A program made the position numbers and the translations under genes. Under the pieces are notes generated by a model. That model was not told the origin of the DNA and made no database searches. It was given only the letters and a program-made list of their open reading frames with translations. DNA of 37,500 nt, from positions 1 through 37,500 of the forward strand of contig JAHBMJ010000500.1 in NCBI GenBank assembly GCA_018398765.1, written 5' to 3'. Each line of letters starts with the position of its first letter. Positions within the stretch are counted from its first letter, which is position 1. The DNA is from Chromera velia (lineage: Eukaryota > Sar > Chromeraceae). Below are positions 11,882 through 22,376 of the stretch, piece by piece.

Positions 11882-13402
11882 CTAGGCTTGGACCTTAACT
11901 CTACCCTCTCCACTGGGGTCAACAGCTCGGGCGCTTCCAAGGAAACACCGATTCGTGTTGGCGTCCTTCCAGATGATAAGCTCATCCTTACAAAAGTCGT
12001 TGATGTCAAACTTTGGGTGCTCAGGAGGGTGGGACTCTGTTGGCTGCTGCTGCTGCTGCTGCTGTTCTGAGACAGAACTCGTACTTGAACTTGCAGAAGG
12101 AGTGGGAGATTGCTGCAGTTCGGAAAGAGGGACGGAGAAGACAAGCTCGGGCTGGCTGCTGTCATTTGGTCGGATGCAAGGACGGTGAGCAAGAATAGGA
12201 CAGCCGGAGGGGAGACGCAACCGGAACACATGCTCTTTCACTCGTTGAAGGACGGAAGCGGGAGTGTAGAGGGGTTCAAGTTTTGCGCGGGGCAAATCAG
12301 GGTGATGGTAAAGGACAGAGGAGCCGACGGAGAAGGGAGATGACCCCTCGGATGGGCGGCGGGTGGTCTGAAGCAAGTCACAAAGGGCAGCAATGGGGGG
12401 GCTGGGAGGCTGTGCAGACCACCTGCGCTCAAATGGGCTCTTTTTGCTGTGACCACGAGGCTGGCGGTTGTATTTGGTGGCTGCTAGGGACGCAAAATCT
12501 CGCCAGTGGGACTTATCCAGACCGCGGTCATGGAGGATGCCTCGCAAAATCGTTAGCCACTCACGGTGGGATCTCTCGTTCTTACCGAGAGACTGATGGC
12601 TACCGACGGGAGTAAAGGGGTTGTAAGCTTCTCGCTCGGCAAGTCGGGCCCCAAACTTCCCTTGAAACTCAGTCCCATGGTCGGTCATCACCTGAGGGGT
12701 AAGGTCCCCCTCCAGACTGTTCGTCCACATCTCGTAGGCTGCATTAATTGCATCGGAGGATTTCTCCTCCACCACCATAACCCCCAAGTAACCTGTGTGC
12801 TGGTCTTGAATATATAATGAGTACCCCCCGCTCAGTCCCATGACCAGATCACAAGTTACACGCAACCCTGGCTGCGTCACTTCAAGGGACCCCCGACTGC
12901 CGTCACCTGCGTGTCGGGGTTTGACTCTCTCGCAGGTGCCCCCCCGGATGCAGGGTAGTAAGGCACGCTGAACGGCTCTGCGGGAAATGCCGGCTTTCAG
13001 GGCTGGGAGGTCTTGGAGGCCTGCTCTGAGGGAGCGCCACGTTGTCTCAATGCCTGGATGGCCAAGCCACTCATGATGTGAGCGGATCAGTTCGTCGACG
13101 GTTGCCTTAATAGAAAGGCGACTGGGAACAGAAGGCTGGGACAAAGGAGGGGAGGGCGGATCCGATGAGCTTCCTGGTTTCGAATGCTGACATGAAGGAG
13201 TCTTTGGTTGGTGCTTCTACTTTCTGCGATTTTGTCTTGCGGTCTTTAAACGGAGCGGGAGGCGTCCGTTCGCAAGGACAAGATGGGATTCGGCAGGTAA
13301 AGGCGGTGAAGACAAAAGAGGAGGAGAAGACACGGAGGAAGACACAGAATCAGAAGAAGAGACACAAGATGGATCTTCCGCCGTTGCAGCCTCTGAAGAC
13401 AC
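11882..13402 (-). pseudogene. E2 integrase region
   Basis: Same frame as gag. A Ser/Pro linker carries a TAG at 13219-13217. An open 420-codon stretch (13144-11882) then carries integrase: the HHCC zinc segment (HHEWLGH, later CIRGGTC) and a complete catalytic triad in CDLVMG (D99), MTDHGTEF (D155) and GKNERSH (E190), numbered from 13144. D155-x34-E190 is the textbook DD35E spacing. The C-terminal part has the usual variable Pro/Ser/Gln linker with a polyglutamine run. TAG at 11884-11882 separates it from RT. The catalytic core itself looks intact. Confidence 0.87.
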
Positions 13403-15187
13403 TTACTGGGGGGAAAGCTCGGACTCGGAGTGGGGTGGGCCAGTCCCGTCTATCTCCATAGGCAGAAAGAATAAATCATTTTCTGCACGGAGAAATTTGA
13501 GAGCGGTGGAAGGGAGATGCAAAGTGCCTGTCTGATAGTCAAACTTCGCACCCAACCGAATTAAGCGATCATTTCCAATCAGGCAAAGGGTTTCAGCTTT
13601 TGTCTCTATGATGGACGGCTTCAGCAAAATGGGCTTCCCATCAAAAGAACAGCGAATCGAGGCACGTTTATTCATCCATACCTTCTTTGCGCATGCACTT
13701 CGAACAGAAACAGGCTTGCGCAAAGGTTCTTCTGTCCAAGTCAAACCGGATTCTTTTGTATCCTTGTCAAGCCAGCCACATGTGCATGTGGTACCGCTAG
13801 CACCCACATCAAGCAGACAGCCGAGACCATCAAAAGAAAAAGGAGGAGGAGAAGAGGAAGAAACGTTAGCTGACGTCATATGGCCTGCAGCAGCTGCTGC
13901 AGGGTTAGAGTCAGATGCGTCATCACCAGACTCCTCGTCTTTGGAATCGTTTGTTCCTGCCAGTGCCCCCCCTCTCTGTCTGGAGCGCCCGTACGGTCTT
14001 CCCTGCATGTCGCGAGTGGGATAGCCATAAGCACGAAGGAGGGCAAAGATATCTTTGGCGAGTTCACAGTCGCCAGGCTTGTGCCCCCAGCGAACGCAGG
14101 AGGGGCAGAAATGCTGCTTCAGGCAGTGCTCTGCTTTGTGACCGGGATGGGAACAGTGGGGTCTTGGAGGCAAGGGACGCCCACCAACGCTGGGAGAGTG
14201 CTGCTGCCCTGAAGTAGAGCCAGCAGGTCGGGGAGGGGGCTTTCCTGTGACATGGACACCCTGCTGCATCTCTGGAGGACAGGCCTTGGTGGGAGGAGCA
14301 GGGCGGAAACAGGAAGGCCTGGCAAAAGTGCGGAACTTCTCGAGTGCGCCGTCATCACCATAGAATGCCATGTGCGGGGGGAGCGCATTCTAGACTTGCG
14401 CGCGCACTTCTGCATCAGAAATGCTATTAAGGAGGAGCAGCGACGCAAGCTGCCCATCTCGTCGTCCCAGGGGGTCAAGCAGAGGAACCTTCTACTTGAC
14501 CACTTTCCAGTTGGAATCGTCGTTCTCATCTCCATTGCCAGAGTACGCGCACACTCGCTCCTCTCGTAGAGACAGAGTGGCGATTCGCTGGCAGGCCGTC
14601 TCTACCGCGTTGCCATAGTGCTCGGCGTTGGGGGACTGCGAGGAAGAAAGCGTGGCAAGAGATTGGAAGCTGTCAACAAGGCGCTTCTCTTCCTGCTCAC
14701 CAGACGCCTTCAGGATCTTGTTTTTCATGTACTCGTAGTCATCTCGGAAGGGGGAGGGGAGCTCGGAGATCAGGTTGTGGAGCTCGGCAAATGACTCCAA
14801 GCCTGAACGAAAAGCAGAGGCGACGACAGCAGCGGTGGCGGAAGGCTGCTGCCGGACTCTGAGGTGGTCTTCGAAAGAAGAGACAATTTTCTGGCGCCCG
14901 GCGTATGAGCGGTCCTCGTATTTCAGCTTACATTCCCACTTCTGAAACTTGTGAGAGGCAGATGGAGACGGGGACAAAACAGTGGAAGAAGAAGGAGACG
15001 GCGCAGCTGCTGCAGTGCTGGCTTGCTGCTGGGCGACGGCCATGGTAAGCAGAACTTCTGTGGACTTGGCAATGGCTGCCACAACGTCAGAAAGACTGGA
15101 GGAACCACCACTGTTCTCCTCAGGAGTAGGAGTGGCCGGGAGGAAACGACCATCCTCACCTCTGAGTCGGTTCTTTCTCTTCCCCAT
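13403..15187 (-). pseudogene. E2 gag-protease region with in-frame stops
   Basis: ATG at 15187-15185 opens MGKRKNRLRG. Residues 1-231 are a capsid-like Gag (Ser/Ala-rich linker, then a helical core). TAG stops occur in the same frame at 14494-14492 and 14392-14390, and TAA at 13405-13403. After the second stop the frame resumes with a His/Cys-rich segment including the zinc knuckle CPSCVRWGHKPGDC (C-x2-C-x4-H-x4-C). The protease-like GCLLDVGASGTT follows, where the expected D-S/T-G reads D-V-G. The region is a clear Gag-protease but cannot be translated through without suppression. The flanking text reads as normal Gag on both sides of each stop, so these are nonsense changes, not ORF ends. 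Confidence 0.85.
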
Positions 15188-15250
15188 GCCAAAAACGGCT
15201 ACGGGAAGTCAAATGAAGAAGAAGAACTGAATCGAACCAATCTGCTACCA

Positions 15251-15581
15251 TGAAAAGCCCCAATTCCTACAGACCAGTGAAGATCTATGCAGGAGTTGAG
15301 GTATCTCAAGGTGCACAGAATTTATTGTGTGTGTTCGTTGTTCATTCAACAAGGCAATTCACTACTTGACTTCAAACTGTCTTCACTGATCGATCTTCTA
15401 CTTGCATGCTTCGATCAACTAAAAAGCATGTACTTGCATGCATCTAATTGAATCGCATTCGCTGTTTAACGCACGCAAGGACTCACGCCGACGCACGCAA
15501 ATGTACGCAAGGACTCACGCCGACGCACGCATGCTTTCTGTCATCTTGGCTCATTGACTGACTTCAGGTTGGTTCACAACA
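15251..15581 (-). repeat. E2 5' LTR (331 bp)
   Basis: Right copy. On the minus strand it is followed directly by the tRNA-iMet-type primer site (15250 downward). Confidence 0.9.
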
Positions 15582-15822
15582 GTAAAGTATGTACTGTACA
15601 ACGTTGTTGGAAGTGTTGTGATTGATGTAGACGGACAGAATTTCTATCTTCATACGTATAGAAAGCTCTTCATCGCTCGTTTCTGGCTTGTTAGACTCTG
15701 GTGGATTGGTTGCCAACCACAGTAGACAAAGACTTAATCTTATAAGCTTGCTTGCCAAGTGCTTTTCAGTCTAGCAACAGTTATGCTTACTACACGGTTG
15801 TCTAGATTTTTCCATCAAGAGT
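15582..15822 (+). repeat. E3 3' LTR, right part, and target duplication
   Basis: 15582-15586 (GTAAA) is the right copy of the E2 target duplication. 15587-15817 completes the 532-bp LTR. AGAGT at 15818-15822 is the E3 target duplication. The two halves sum to exactly the left LTR length, which confirms all three boundaries. Confidence 0.88.
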
Positions 15823-16127
15823 CTAGCGGCAGCGGCTAATATAAAGTCCTAGAGAAAGCTAGAGATAAAGTCTTTCGATGCATGATCTAGGGGAACTAGC
15901 TAGCCTTAGATCGAGCGGGAAGCTAGACGGGAAGGTATCTACCCTAGTATCTATAGTATAATCTACCGGAATTAAGGCTTCAATTATAGGACAAAACCTA
16001 GGACAAAACTTATCAATTAATTATTATATACTTAAAAAATCAATGTACTAGTCAATACAGTACCCTCTTATACTAGTTTCTACATTATACGCCGCATTGT
16101 GACTTTGACTCTGTCTTTGCTTTTCAG
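15823..16127. other. Spacer between E3 and the RT fragment
   Basis: AT-rich, with CTAG-rich motifs (15880-15960). No ORF or repeat boundary recognised. Confidence 0.5.
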
Positions 16128-17276
16128 GATAAGGTTGGGATCTTTAATTCAGGGTTTGGGAGACTTGCAGATCGTGGCTCTTGTTTTTCTTCTAATTTGT
16201 ATTGGCCTCGGGGTGGACTTGGTCTGCTGGTGGACGACATCAAAGCATTTTTTCCCTCTCTACCCAGAGCTGATTTCCTTTCTTGTTTGAATAACTTTGT
16301 TCATTTCATTTATTCTTCCTCTAGATATCGCTTTGTTGTATTGCCAACCCATAAGTCTTTTTGTATTAAGGAGGCGGGTCCGGGAGAGGGTGAGAAGTGG
16401 TATTCTTGGAGACGTTACTTAAAACCTATTGCTTTTTTATCCTCCCACTACAATTATGCGAATGCACTTTCTTGCCCTCTTCATATGCTGGCTCGTATAA
16501 TTAATCTTGATTTTGTTTCGAATGTAATTCGGGTTTGAGGGAAGATGGTCAGACAGCATGAAGGTTTTCCTCAAGGGAGTCCATGCTCTCCTGGTGGGGC
16601 CCGATTTTTTGCCGCGTGGAAAGAGTACTCTGTTGCATTGATGAGATCGAAGCCTTCATGGGGGGGGGAGAAATGGATGGCAGGGAGATACATGGACGAT
16701 AGAACGATTGTTTTTAGGTCTGACTGTGGTATGAGTGACGTGCCGGATGACCCCATGATGGAAAAGTTACTTGAGGAAGACTTCTACAATCCTGCATGCG
16801 TTTTAGAGCGTCAGAAGGGATCTACAGTGCATGGTCTGCATCTTTTCTCTTTGCCGGAATCTCCTTCGATTTTGCTTTTTGCTGCTGTTAATCCTAACCG
16901 TGATGTTCTTTTTGATTTCTTTCGTGATTTGGTTGCTTTTTCTCTGTTGCTCATTTCTGGAGGATGGTCGTCTTTTCCTAACCTACCTTCACTTCGTAGA
17001 GTGCGTCTGATGCATGCTTTCTCCTGTGTTCCTTCTGTCTCGGCCAAGAAGGGCCTAATATCCTCTCATCTTATCCGGACACTTCTTTCTTGTAATGCAC
17101 CTGCGGTTGTCCTGGTTGACGAACTTACTTTTCTGTTTTTGGAGTTATATATTTTGAGATGGCCTGTTTCGTTTTTGCTTGATTTGTTCATGTCTGCAGT
17201 CCGTCGGACTGGTGATGATGGTCTTCGTTCTCTTTGGAAGGCGCGTTTGTCCTTTCTTTATTTTGTTCTAAAATAA
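16128..17276 (+). pseudogene. Reverse-transcriptase fragment (QGSP / YMDD type)
   Basis: One frame from about 16128 to TAA 17274, broken by TGA at 16536-16538. Motif A reads VDDIKAFFPSL (from 16230). Motif B is GFPQGSPCSP shortly after the stop. Motif C is YMDD (16689-16700). All catalytic Asp are kept. QGSP followed by Y-x-DD excludes copia and fits non-LTR, Penelope-like or cellular RT groups. I cannot place the family. No LTR, endonuclease or zinc-finger domain is visible. A pyrimidine run ending in CAG lies just before 16128, so this could be an exon-like or 5'-truncated piece. The C-terminal 100 residues are hydrophobic-rich and unassigned. Confidence 0.6.
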
Positions 17277-19481
17277 TCTACATATGACTGATTTTCAACG
17301 TTACGGCCTTTTGTTGTCGTTTGCTTCCGCAAGTGCACCTGAGAACCGTCAGCGATAGACAAAAGACAGCGGTATAGATATGGAGGGGCGTCGCGCGCTG
17401 GACACTACATATGTTCTCTAATCATGCCTACGGTCTATCCATCGGCTTGCAAGGATCGACGTAATACTGCGATTAATTGGCATGCTTATTTCGAGCTATT
17501 AATGTTTAGCTCGGCGTGTATACGAAGCGTCAGTCTCCAATGGTTTTTCGCATGCATGCGTTTTTTGTATGTCGTGTAATTAGCATGTATTCGATAAATT
17601 CCAATTGAATCAGACAGCAGCCTGTTGGATTGTACTGGATTATGGTAGATTGACCGTGTGCTCCTACCGACACATTTATGCACAGACAATATAGGATCTC
17701 AGCTGTTGGAAGAGACTTTCAATTTCCTAGAATCTCTATTATATTAGACTATATACATACGACAGAGTGACATCTCGCTCCAGACTTCGCTGTAATCTAG
17801 GCTCAGTAGGCTGTAATCTAGGCTGTAAAACAAACAAAAAAAAAATGCTCTTCGGACCTTTTTTTTTTTGTTTTCACTACCTCAGTGGGGCCCGGATGCA
17901 AAGACAATAGGGAACCACACATTTTTCACATGAAAACAAAAAATAAAAATAAAAAACAAAAAAATGAAAATGACCATTTTTTTTTGTTTTCTTTTTTTTA
18001 AAAAGTACCCCTATATAGCTGTAATGGTTTCAACCAGCCAGCTAAAAATTTAGACCTAGATTCAGACTTGGATAAAGTTGGATTCCTTGATTCACGGTCA
18101 TTCACCTCTTAGAATGAAGTCTCCGTCATCCATAAAGGTCAGAAAACAAGGCAGGAAGAGGTTCTGACCATATAAAAGACGGCTTAAAGAGACATGGGGA
18201 GAGAAGGAATTTAGAAGTTAGCGGTGAACGAAGGAAATCGTAGAGAGAAGCCTTCTTTCCGCCATCGTATGAATCGTATCGACGTGCGGAAAACACAACG
18301 CAGTCGAGCCTTTGTCGGCATCCTCGATGAATGCATTCCACTCGATCCAGAGAACATAGCAGGCAGACTGATAGGAGCACAGACTTACAGGCCTGCGTGC
18401 TCAACGAATACAAGAGGGATGAATCAATTTGGTTTAAAGATTGACGCACTTGACCGTTCTCCTTTGGACGGACAGTCTCTCTGCTCTTTTCTGTGCAGAT
18501 AAAGAGAGAGAGAGAAAGGCATACTGAAGTAATGACGACAGTACTTGACTCTGAGGAAAGAAAAAAGCTGCATCGATCGAGGAGGGAGACCTGGAAGGCC
18601 GACCAACACCAAGACCAAGCTAGAGCCGACCGGGAAAATCATATTGCTGCCTTCCCACCGGAACGATTGATTGCGTCTAACCCGGTGAAACCGTTTCCCT
18701 TGCAGCCCTTTAGGTCCTTCCACTCCCTCTCACTCACTCGCTGATTAACTTAGACCCCCCCCCAAGGACACATGCTGCATGCCATGTGCACCCAATTCCC
18801 TTTCCCTCACGCCCCCACCATCCTCCAATGCAACAACATGAAACGAAACGAAAGGGCGGGTGTCAACGTCCGAAAAAGCAGTTGGTGCAAACGGATGACA
18901 AGGACACATCACGGGGGTTCTGATCATGCACGCAAGCAGATGGAGACCTTCCGACTATACAGGCAGGCACAAGACACGAAGAACTGGGAAGAACAAGAAA
19001 GAGGACACCCCACGTCACCCCCCCTTACCCTTTCACCCACCCCGAAAGCGCACATCGGTGGAGGGAAGGAAAGACATGGACAGTAGGGCACTGGATGAAA
19101 TGGAAGAAGAGTCTTTACAACGTTCACGCAACCACACATACGCAGGCAGACATGGGTACACACCCCCCCCCGGATGGCACACATACTTTCACACCAACCA
19201 TTCCTCCTTCCTCCCCTCCCTTTCCTACTTCACAGACCGCCCGCCCTTCCACCGTCGCTTTCGAAACCCCTCGAGCCTCGGCCCGGAATCTTTCATTTCT
19301 CGCTCCATCCATACGCTGGAGGATTAAGTTAAAAGAAGCAATGCACGCACATACATGTCGACTACGAATGCAAGAAGTTAGAGAAGATTAGTCGATCATC
19401 AGGACCCTTCCAGACATGCAGCAAGCAATCCTGCTGCCTCTGTGGCGAACAGAGCAACTCACCAGACGCATGCATAGAAAA

Positions 19482-19512
<31 letters not shown>

Positions 19513-20079
19513 GAAAGTGAGAAAGGATTCCCTGACGCCACGAGCACCCCCCGACCCTCCCAAAATTTCCCTTTCCCCCCTTCCCTTTGTGAATCAAATC
19601 ATGAGCACGGCATAATGCAGGCATGCAAACCAGCAAAAGTGTCGAATTTCCCGCATGCACCCTTTGTCTTCTTCTTCACCTTTGAACCTGCTCCCAAACA
19701 GACGGCCGTACAGACAGACCCATGGTTTCTTTCTTATGGTATTGCCCGAATTCGATTTATTTAGTTCCTCTGTATTTCTTCTTGTCCCTTTCTCTACTTA
19801 AACAGACCGGCCAGCCAGCCTCCCCCCTTTGCTCAGCACACAGAAGGAGACTGACGCACCAAAAACATAAACAAAACAGTTAACTTAAGGTGGTTTCCTT
19901 CTTTTCTTTCACCCTCCAATTGCACGACCACACACCCTCCCATCTTGATGCCAGACTTCGATCTGATTGTTTGTTTGCGATTGATTCGGTCGACCGACCA
20001 GTCAGTCAGCTGACATGACGGACCACCTTCCTCCTCCTCCTCCCCTCAGCGCACACCCTTCCTTCCTTCCTTCCTTCCT
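17277..20079. other. 2.8 kb without a recognised gene
   Basis: Contains poly-A/poly-T rich blocks at about 17840-18005 that can fold on each other, and a (GA)n tract at 19481-19504. Pyrimidine-rich, coding-like but unrecognised ORFs occur on both strands (for example 18224-18502 and 18493-18744 on plus, 18126-18449 on minus). None shows a domain I know. The part near 20079 probably includes the 3' UTR of the GTPase gene. Confidence 0.5.
20051..20079. repeat. (CTTC)n tract beside the GTPase stop codon
   Basis: Seven or so TTCC units directly downstream of the stop codon (20080-20082, minus strand), so it would lie at the start of that gene's 3' UTR. Confidence 0.8.
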
Positions 20080-22376
20080 TCACGCATCGTGGAAGAGGTT
20101 CGAGATCCGTCCGAGTCCCTTGGTGCGTCCCTCCCTGAACAGGAGGGGGAGGTCGAGAACCAGGTACTCTGCGTTGTACATGAATCGGAACCGGATGCGC
20201 CCCTTGTCGCCTGTGCGCAACAGATCTCCCGAGAGGCACTTCACCTGCAATCGACGGGGGGTGGGCAGAAAACGGAGGAGAAGGAAATGGTCCTCGAAGA
20301 GAAAGCGACGCAAGAGAGGACAAAACAGGACAAAATAAGGAACCAAACGGCTGTGGAATAGAGAACAAGTGAGAATCTTGTTCCTCCTTTAGATCTACGT
20401 ATGTGTGCATGAACCGGCTCAAAGGACAAGAAGGGCACGCCAGAGGGGGTACGGAGGGGAATGCACAGCTAGGTTCACAGGTGTACAGAAAAAGGGCTAC
20501 AAGGCAAAAAGAAACAAACAGAAGTGCTGATCAGCCTAAGAGTATGAGACGAAAACACGAATTCAAACAACAGAAAGAAAAAATGTACCTGAGCAGCCTG
20601 GCGGATCACTCCACAGTGGATCACTGCCTGGTATCTCTCCTTGATCGTCGTGGCGTGGTGAAGAATCACGACCTCCGCCTCGAACTCCCACGTTGCCTTG
20701 GGCTGTATGCCTCTGTCGAGGAGCACCATGCCCTTTCTGAAAGCTGCTCGCTTCAGGGTGTCCTTCTTCATCAGGGACCGCAACGCGAAGGATGCGGCCT
20801 GACCAGACACCACCTTGGGCACTGGTACTCTCTTGGAATGGACAGAACGAACAAGAACGGGTTTGAAGTTCCCCGACTTGTCGGGCCCCAACAGCAACTG
20901 GCTGTTGTTTTGGATAGTGCCTGCCTTCATGGTGCCTGCAACCACCACCCCCACCCCCGTGACTTGGTACACACCGTCGATGTGGAATTCTGCGGGATCG
21001 GTGGGAGGACGGAAGTTTCCGGATTCGCGTAACCTGTTGGCTATCTTGAAAAGGAACTTGCGTACGAGATCTAGTCCCTCCCCTGTCACGTTGGACACAG
21101 AGAATATCGGGCAGACTCGGTCACATGCTATTGAGGAAGCGGCTGCTTCAATGTCGTTCTCGTCCTTCACCATCAGGGGCAGCTTCTTGGCTGCAGTTCC
21201 CTTCAGGATCTTCTGCAACTGGGCAACGCTCTGCTTGTACACATTCTCCGGGGCTATGTCGACCTTGGTCAATACAACGAAAAACGGCACTTTCAATGCG
21301 AGGGCAATACCGAGGTGCTCTCTAGTCATCCTCTGCACCCCCATGTTTGCCCCCACGACTATCATGGCATAGTCGGGGCACAGACCAACGAGACCGAAGA
21401 TGGTGGTCTTCAGATACCGCTCGTGACCACAAAGGTCCATGAAGGTGATGATACGCGCGGCATTCTTCACAATCGTCCCCCACGTGTTGTTTCTGCTCGC
21501 AGCAGTCACTGCAGCCGCAGAGGACGAGCTGCCTCCACCGTGGTCAGTTTGCACCTGCACACACGGTAGTGCAAAGAAAACATGTGTACAGACAGTCACG
21601 GGTCTGCACGGGAAATGGGAAACAGGCAGGAGCGAACGGAAACGGAAACGGTGGAAGAGCAGGCAGAGCCGCTGGTCGGGCAGGGCAGAACCCAATGAGA
21701 GCGGACGCTTGGGGGGGGGGAAGAAGATGCAACTACATTCGTATGGCTCCTCTCGCGACAGGGAAGGTTTTTGTCGCGACGGGAAGCAGGACAGAAACAG
21801 AGATCGACATTTGGACCGGCGGCATGTGTAGACAATGGCAGACCGGCTCTTTCAGAGCGAGAGACAACCATGCACACGCAAACCAACCTGACTTCCGTCC
21901 TGATGGAACCCGATGATCTCCTGAGCAATCGAGGAAGTCCTCCCGTTTGCCTGTTCGTGCACAAAGTTGAATACCTTCCCTCTCGCTAAACCACGCCCGT
22001 CGTCTAGACAGCTCTTGGTGAGAACACCAACGAGAGTGCTCTTCCCACTGTCTACATTCCCAATCACCGCCACCTTTATGTCTTCAGACAACCCCTCCAA
22101 TTCCCCCCCTAAACTCCACTCATCATGCTCATCCATTTCTGCATAGGCAGCAGCAATCCCTTCCTCAGTTTCTGCGGAGTGGTTCTCTTTGCCGGTCTCG
22201 TCCATGGACTTTCCGGGGCCCTCCTCCGCCTTCCCTGACTCTTCTAGTGATACTGGCTCGTCCATCGGGGGAAAACCCTGATGGGCCACTGTAGAAGAGG
22301 AAGCATCCAGACTTTCACAGTCTGGTAATGATGGGGAACACTGGTCGTCTGGACGTATCCTGTCGCTGTCAGACAT
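20080..22376 (-). CDS. GTPBP1-like: GTPBP1/GTPBP2-family translational GTPase, three exons
   Basis: Exons 22376-21888, 21554-20589 and 20244-20080 give 539 residues ending at TGA. Both introns (333 and 344 bp) are GT-AG and phase 0. Residues 1-100 are acidic and unconserved-looking. The G domain has the P-loop GNVDSGKST (106-114), a GRTSS switch-I segment near 145-149, DLCGH (203-207, G3) and TKVD (259-262, G4). The C-terminal third has the elongation-factor-like beta-barrels ([10 protein letters not shown]-type, then GQAASFALR). It closes with [10 protein letters not shown], characteristic of GTPBP1/2. Exon 3 restores the LRTGDK segment, which confirms the splice model. Family members are EF1A/eRF3-related GTPases linked to ribosome rescue and mRNA turnover in the cytosol. 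Human GTPBP1 is longer at its N-terminus. No close neighbour gene is visible. Confidence 0.93.
20245..20588 (-). other. GTPase gene intron 2 (344 bp, phase 0)
   Basis: Donor CAG|GTACAT, acceptor GATTGCAG|GTGAAG. Splicing joins IRQAAQ to [15 protein letters not shown], matching the family's C-terminal barrel. CAGGT again at both borders. Confidence 0.88.
21555..21887 (-). other. GTPase gene intron 1 (333 bp, phase 0)
   Basis: Donor CAG|GTTGGT and acceptor TGTGTGCAG|GTGCAA on the minus strand. Reading frame matches on both sides, and splicing joins the switch-I region to the G3 motif as in GTPBP1. CAGGT occurs at both borders. Confidence 0.88.

Larger units (their letters stand above)
9343..15581 (-). 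mobile_element. E2: Ty1/copia LTR retrotransposon nested in E3
   Basis: 331-bp LTRs at 9343-9673 and 15251-15581, TG...CA on the element strand, with target duplication ATAAA/GTAAA (one transition). Just inside the right LTR, the minus strand reads TGGTAGCAGA (15250-15241). This is complementary to the UCUGCUACCA 3' end of eukaryotic initiator tRNA-Met, the classic copia primer. A purine tract (minus strand of about 9678-9699) abuts the left LTR. Gag, protease, integrase, RT and RNase H follow in copia order, essentially in one frame from 15187 down to about 9930. That frame contains seven stops and a later frameshift. LTRs differ at only 5 of 331 positions, all transitions. Confidence 0.92.
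6941..15817 (+). mobile_element. E3: non-autonomous LTR retrotransposon split by E2
   Basis: With the nested E2 removed, two 532-bp direct repeats flank 1569 bp of interior (7473-9041), about 2.63 kb in all. Both repeats begin TGATGATGAC and end CATCA (canonical TG...CA). AGAGT is duplicated at 6936-6940 and 15818-15822. TGGTGACGG one base after the left LTR (from 7474) is a candidate primer-binding site, and a purine-rich run (about 9023-9035) lies near the right LTR. This sets the plus orientation. The interior has no protease, integrase or RT, so the element must have used proteins made elsewhere. LTRs differ at 44 of 532 positions (8.3%), 42 of them transitions. Confidence 0.87.

Noticed and set aside
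17838-18005. Facing poly-A and poly-T blocks as a MITE
   Set aside because: The complementarity is homopolymeric. No defined inverted ends or target duplication could be set.
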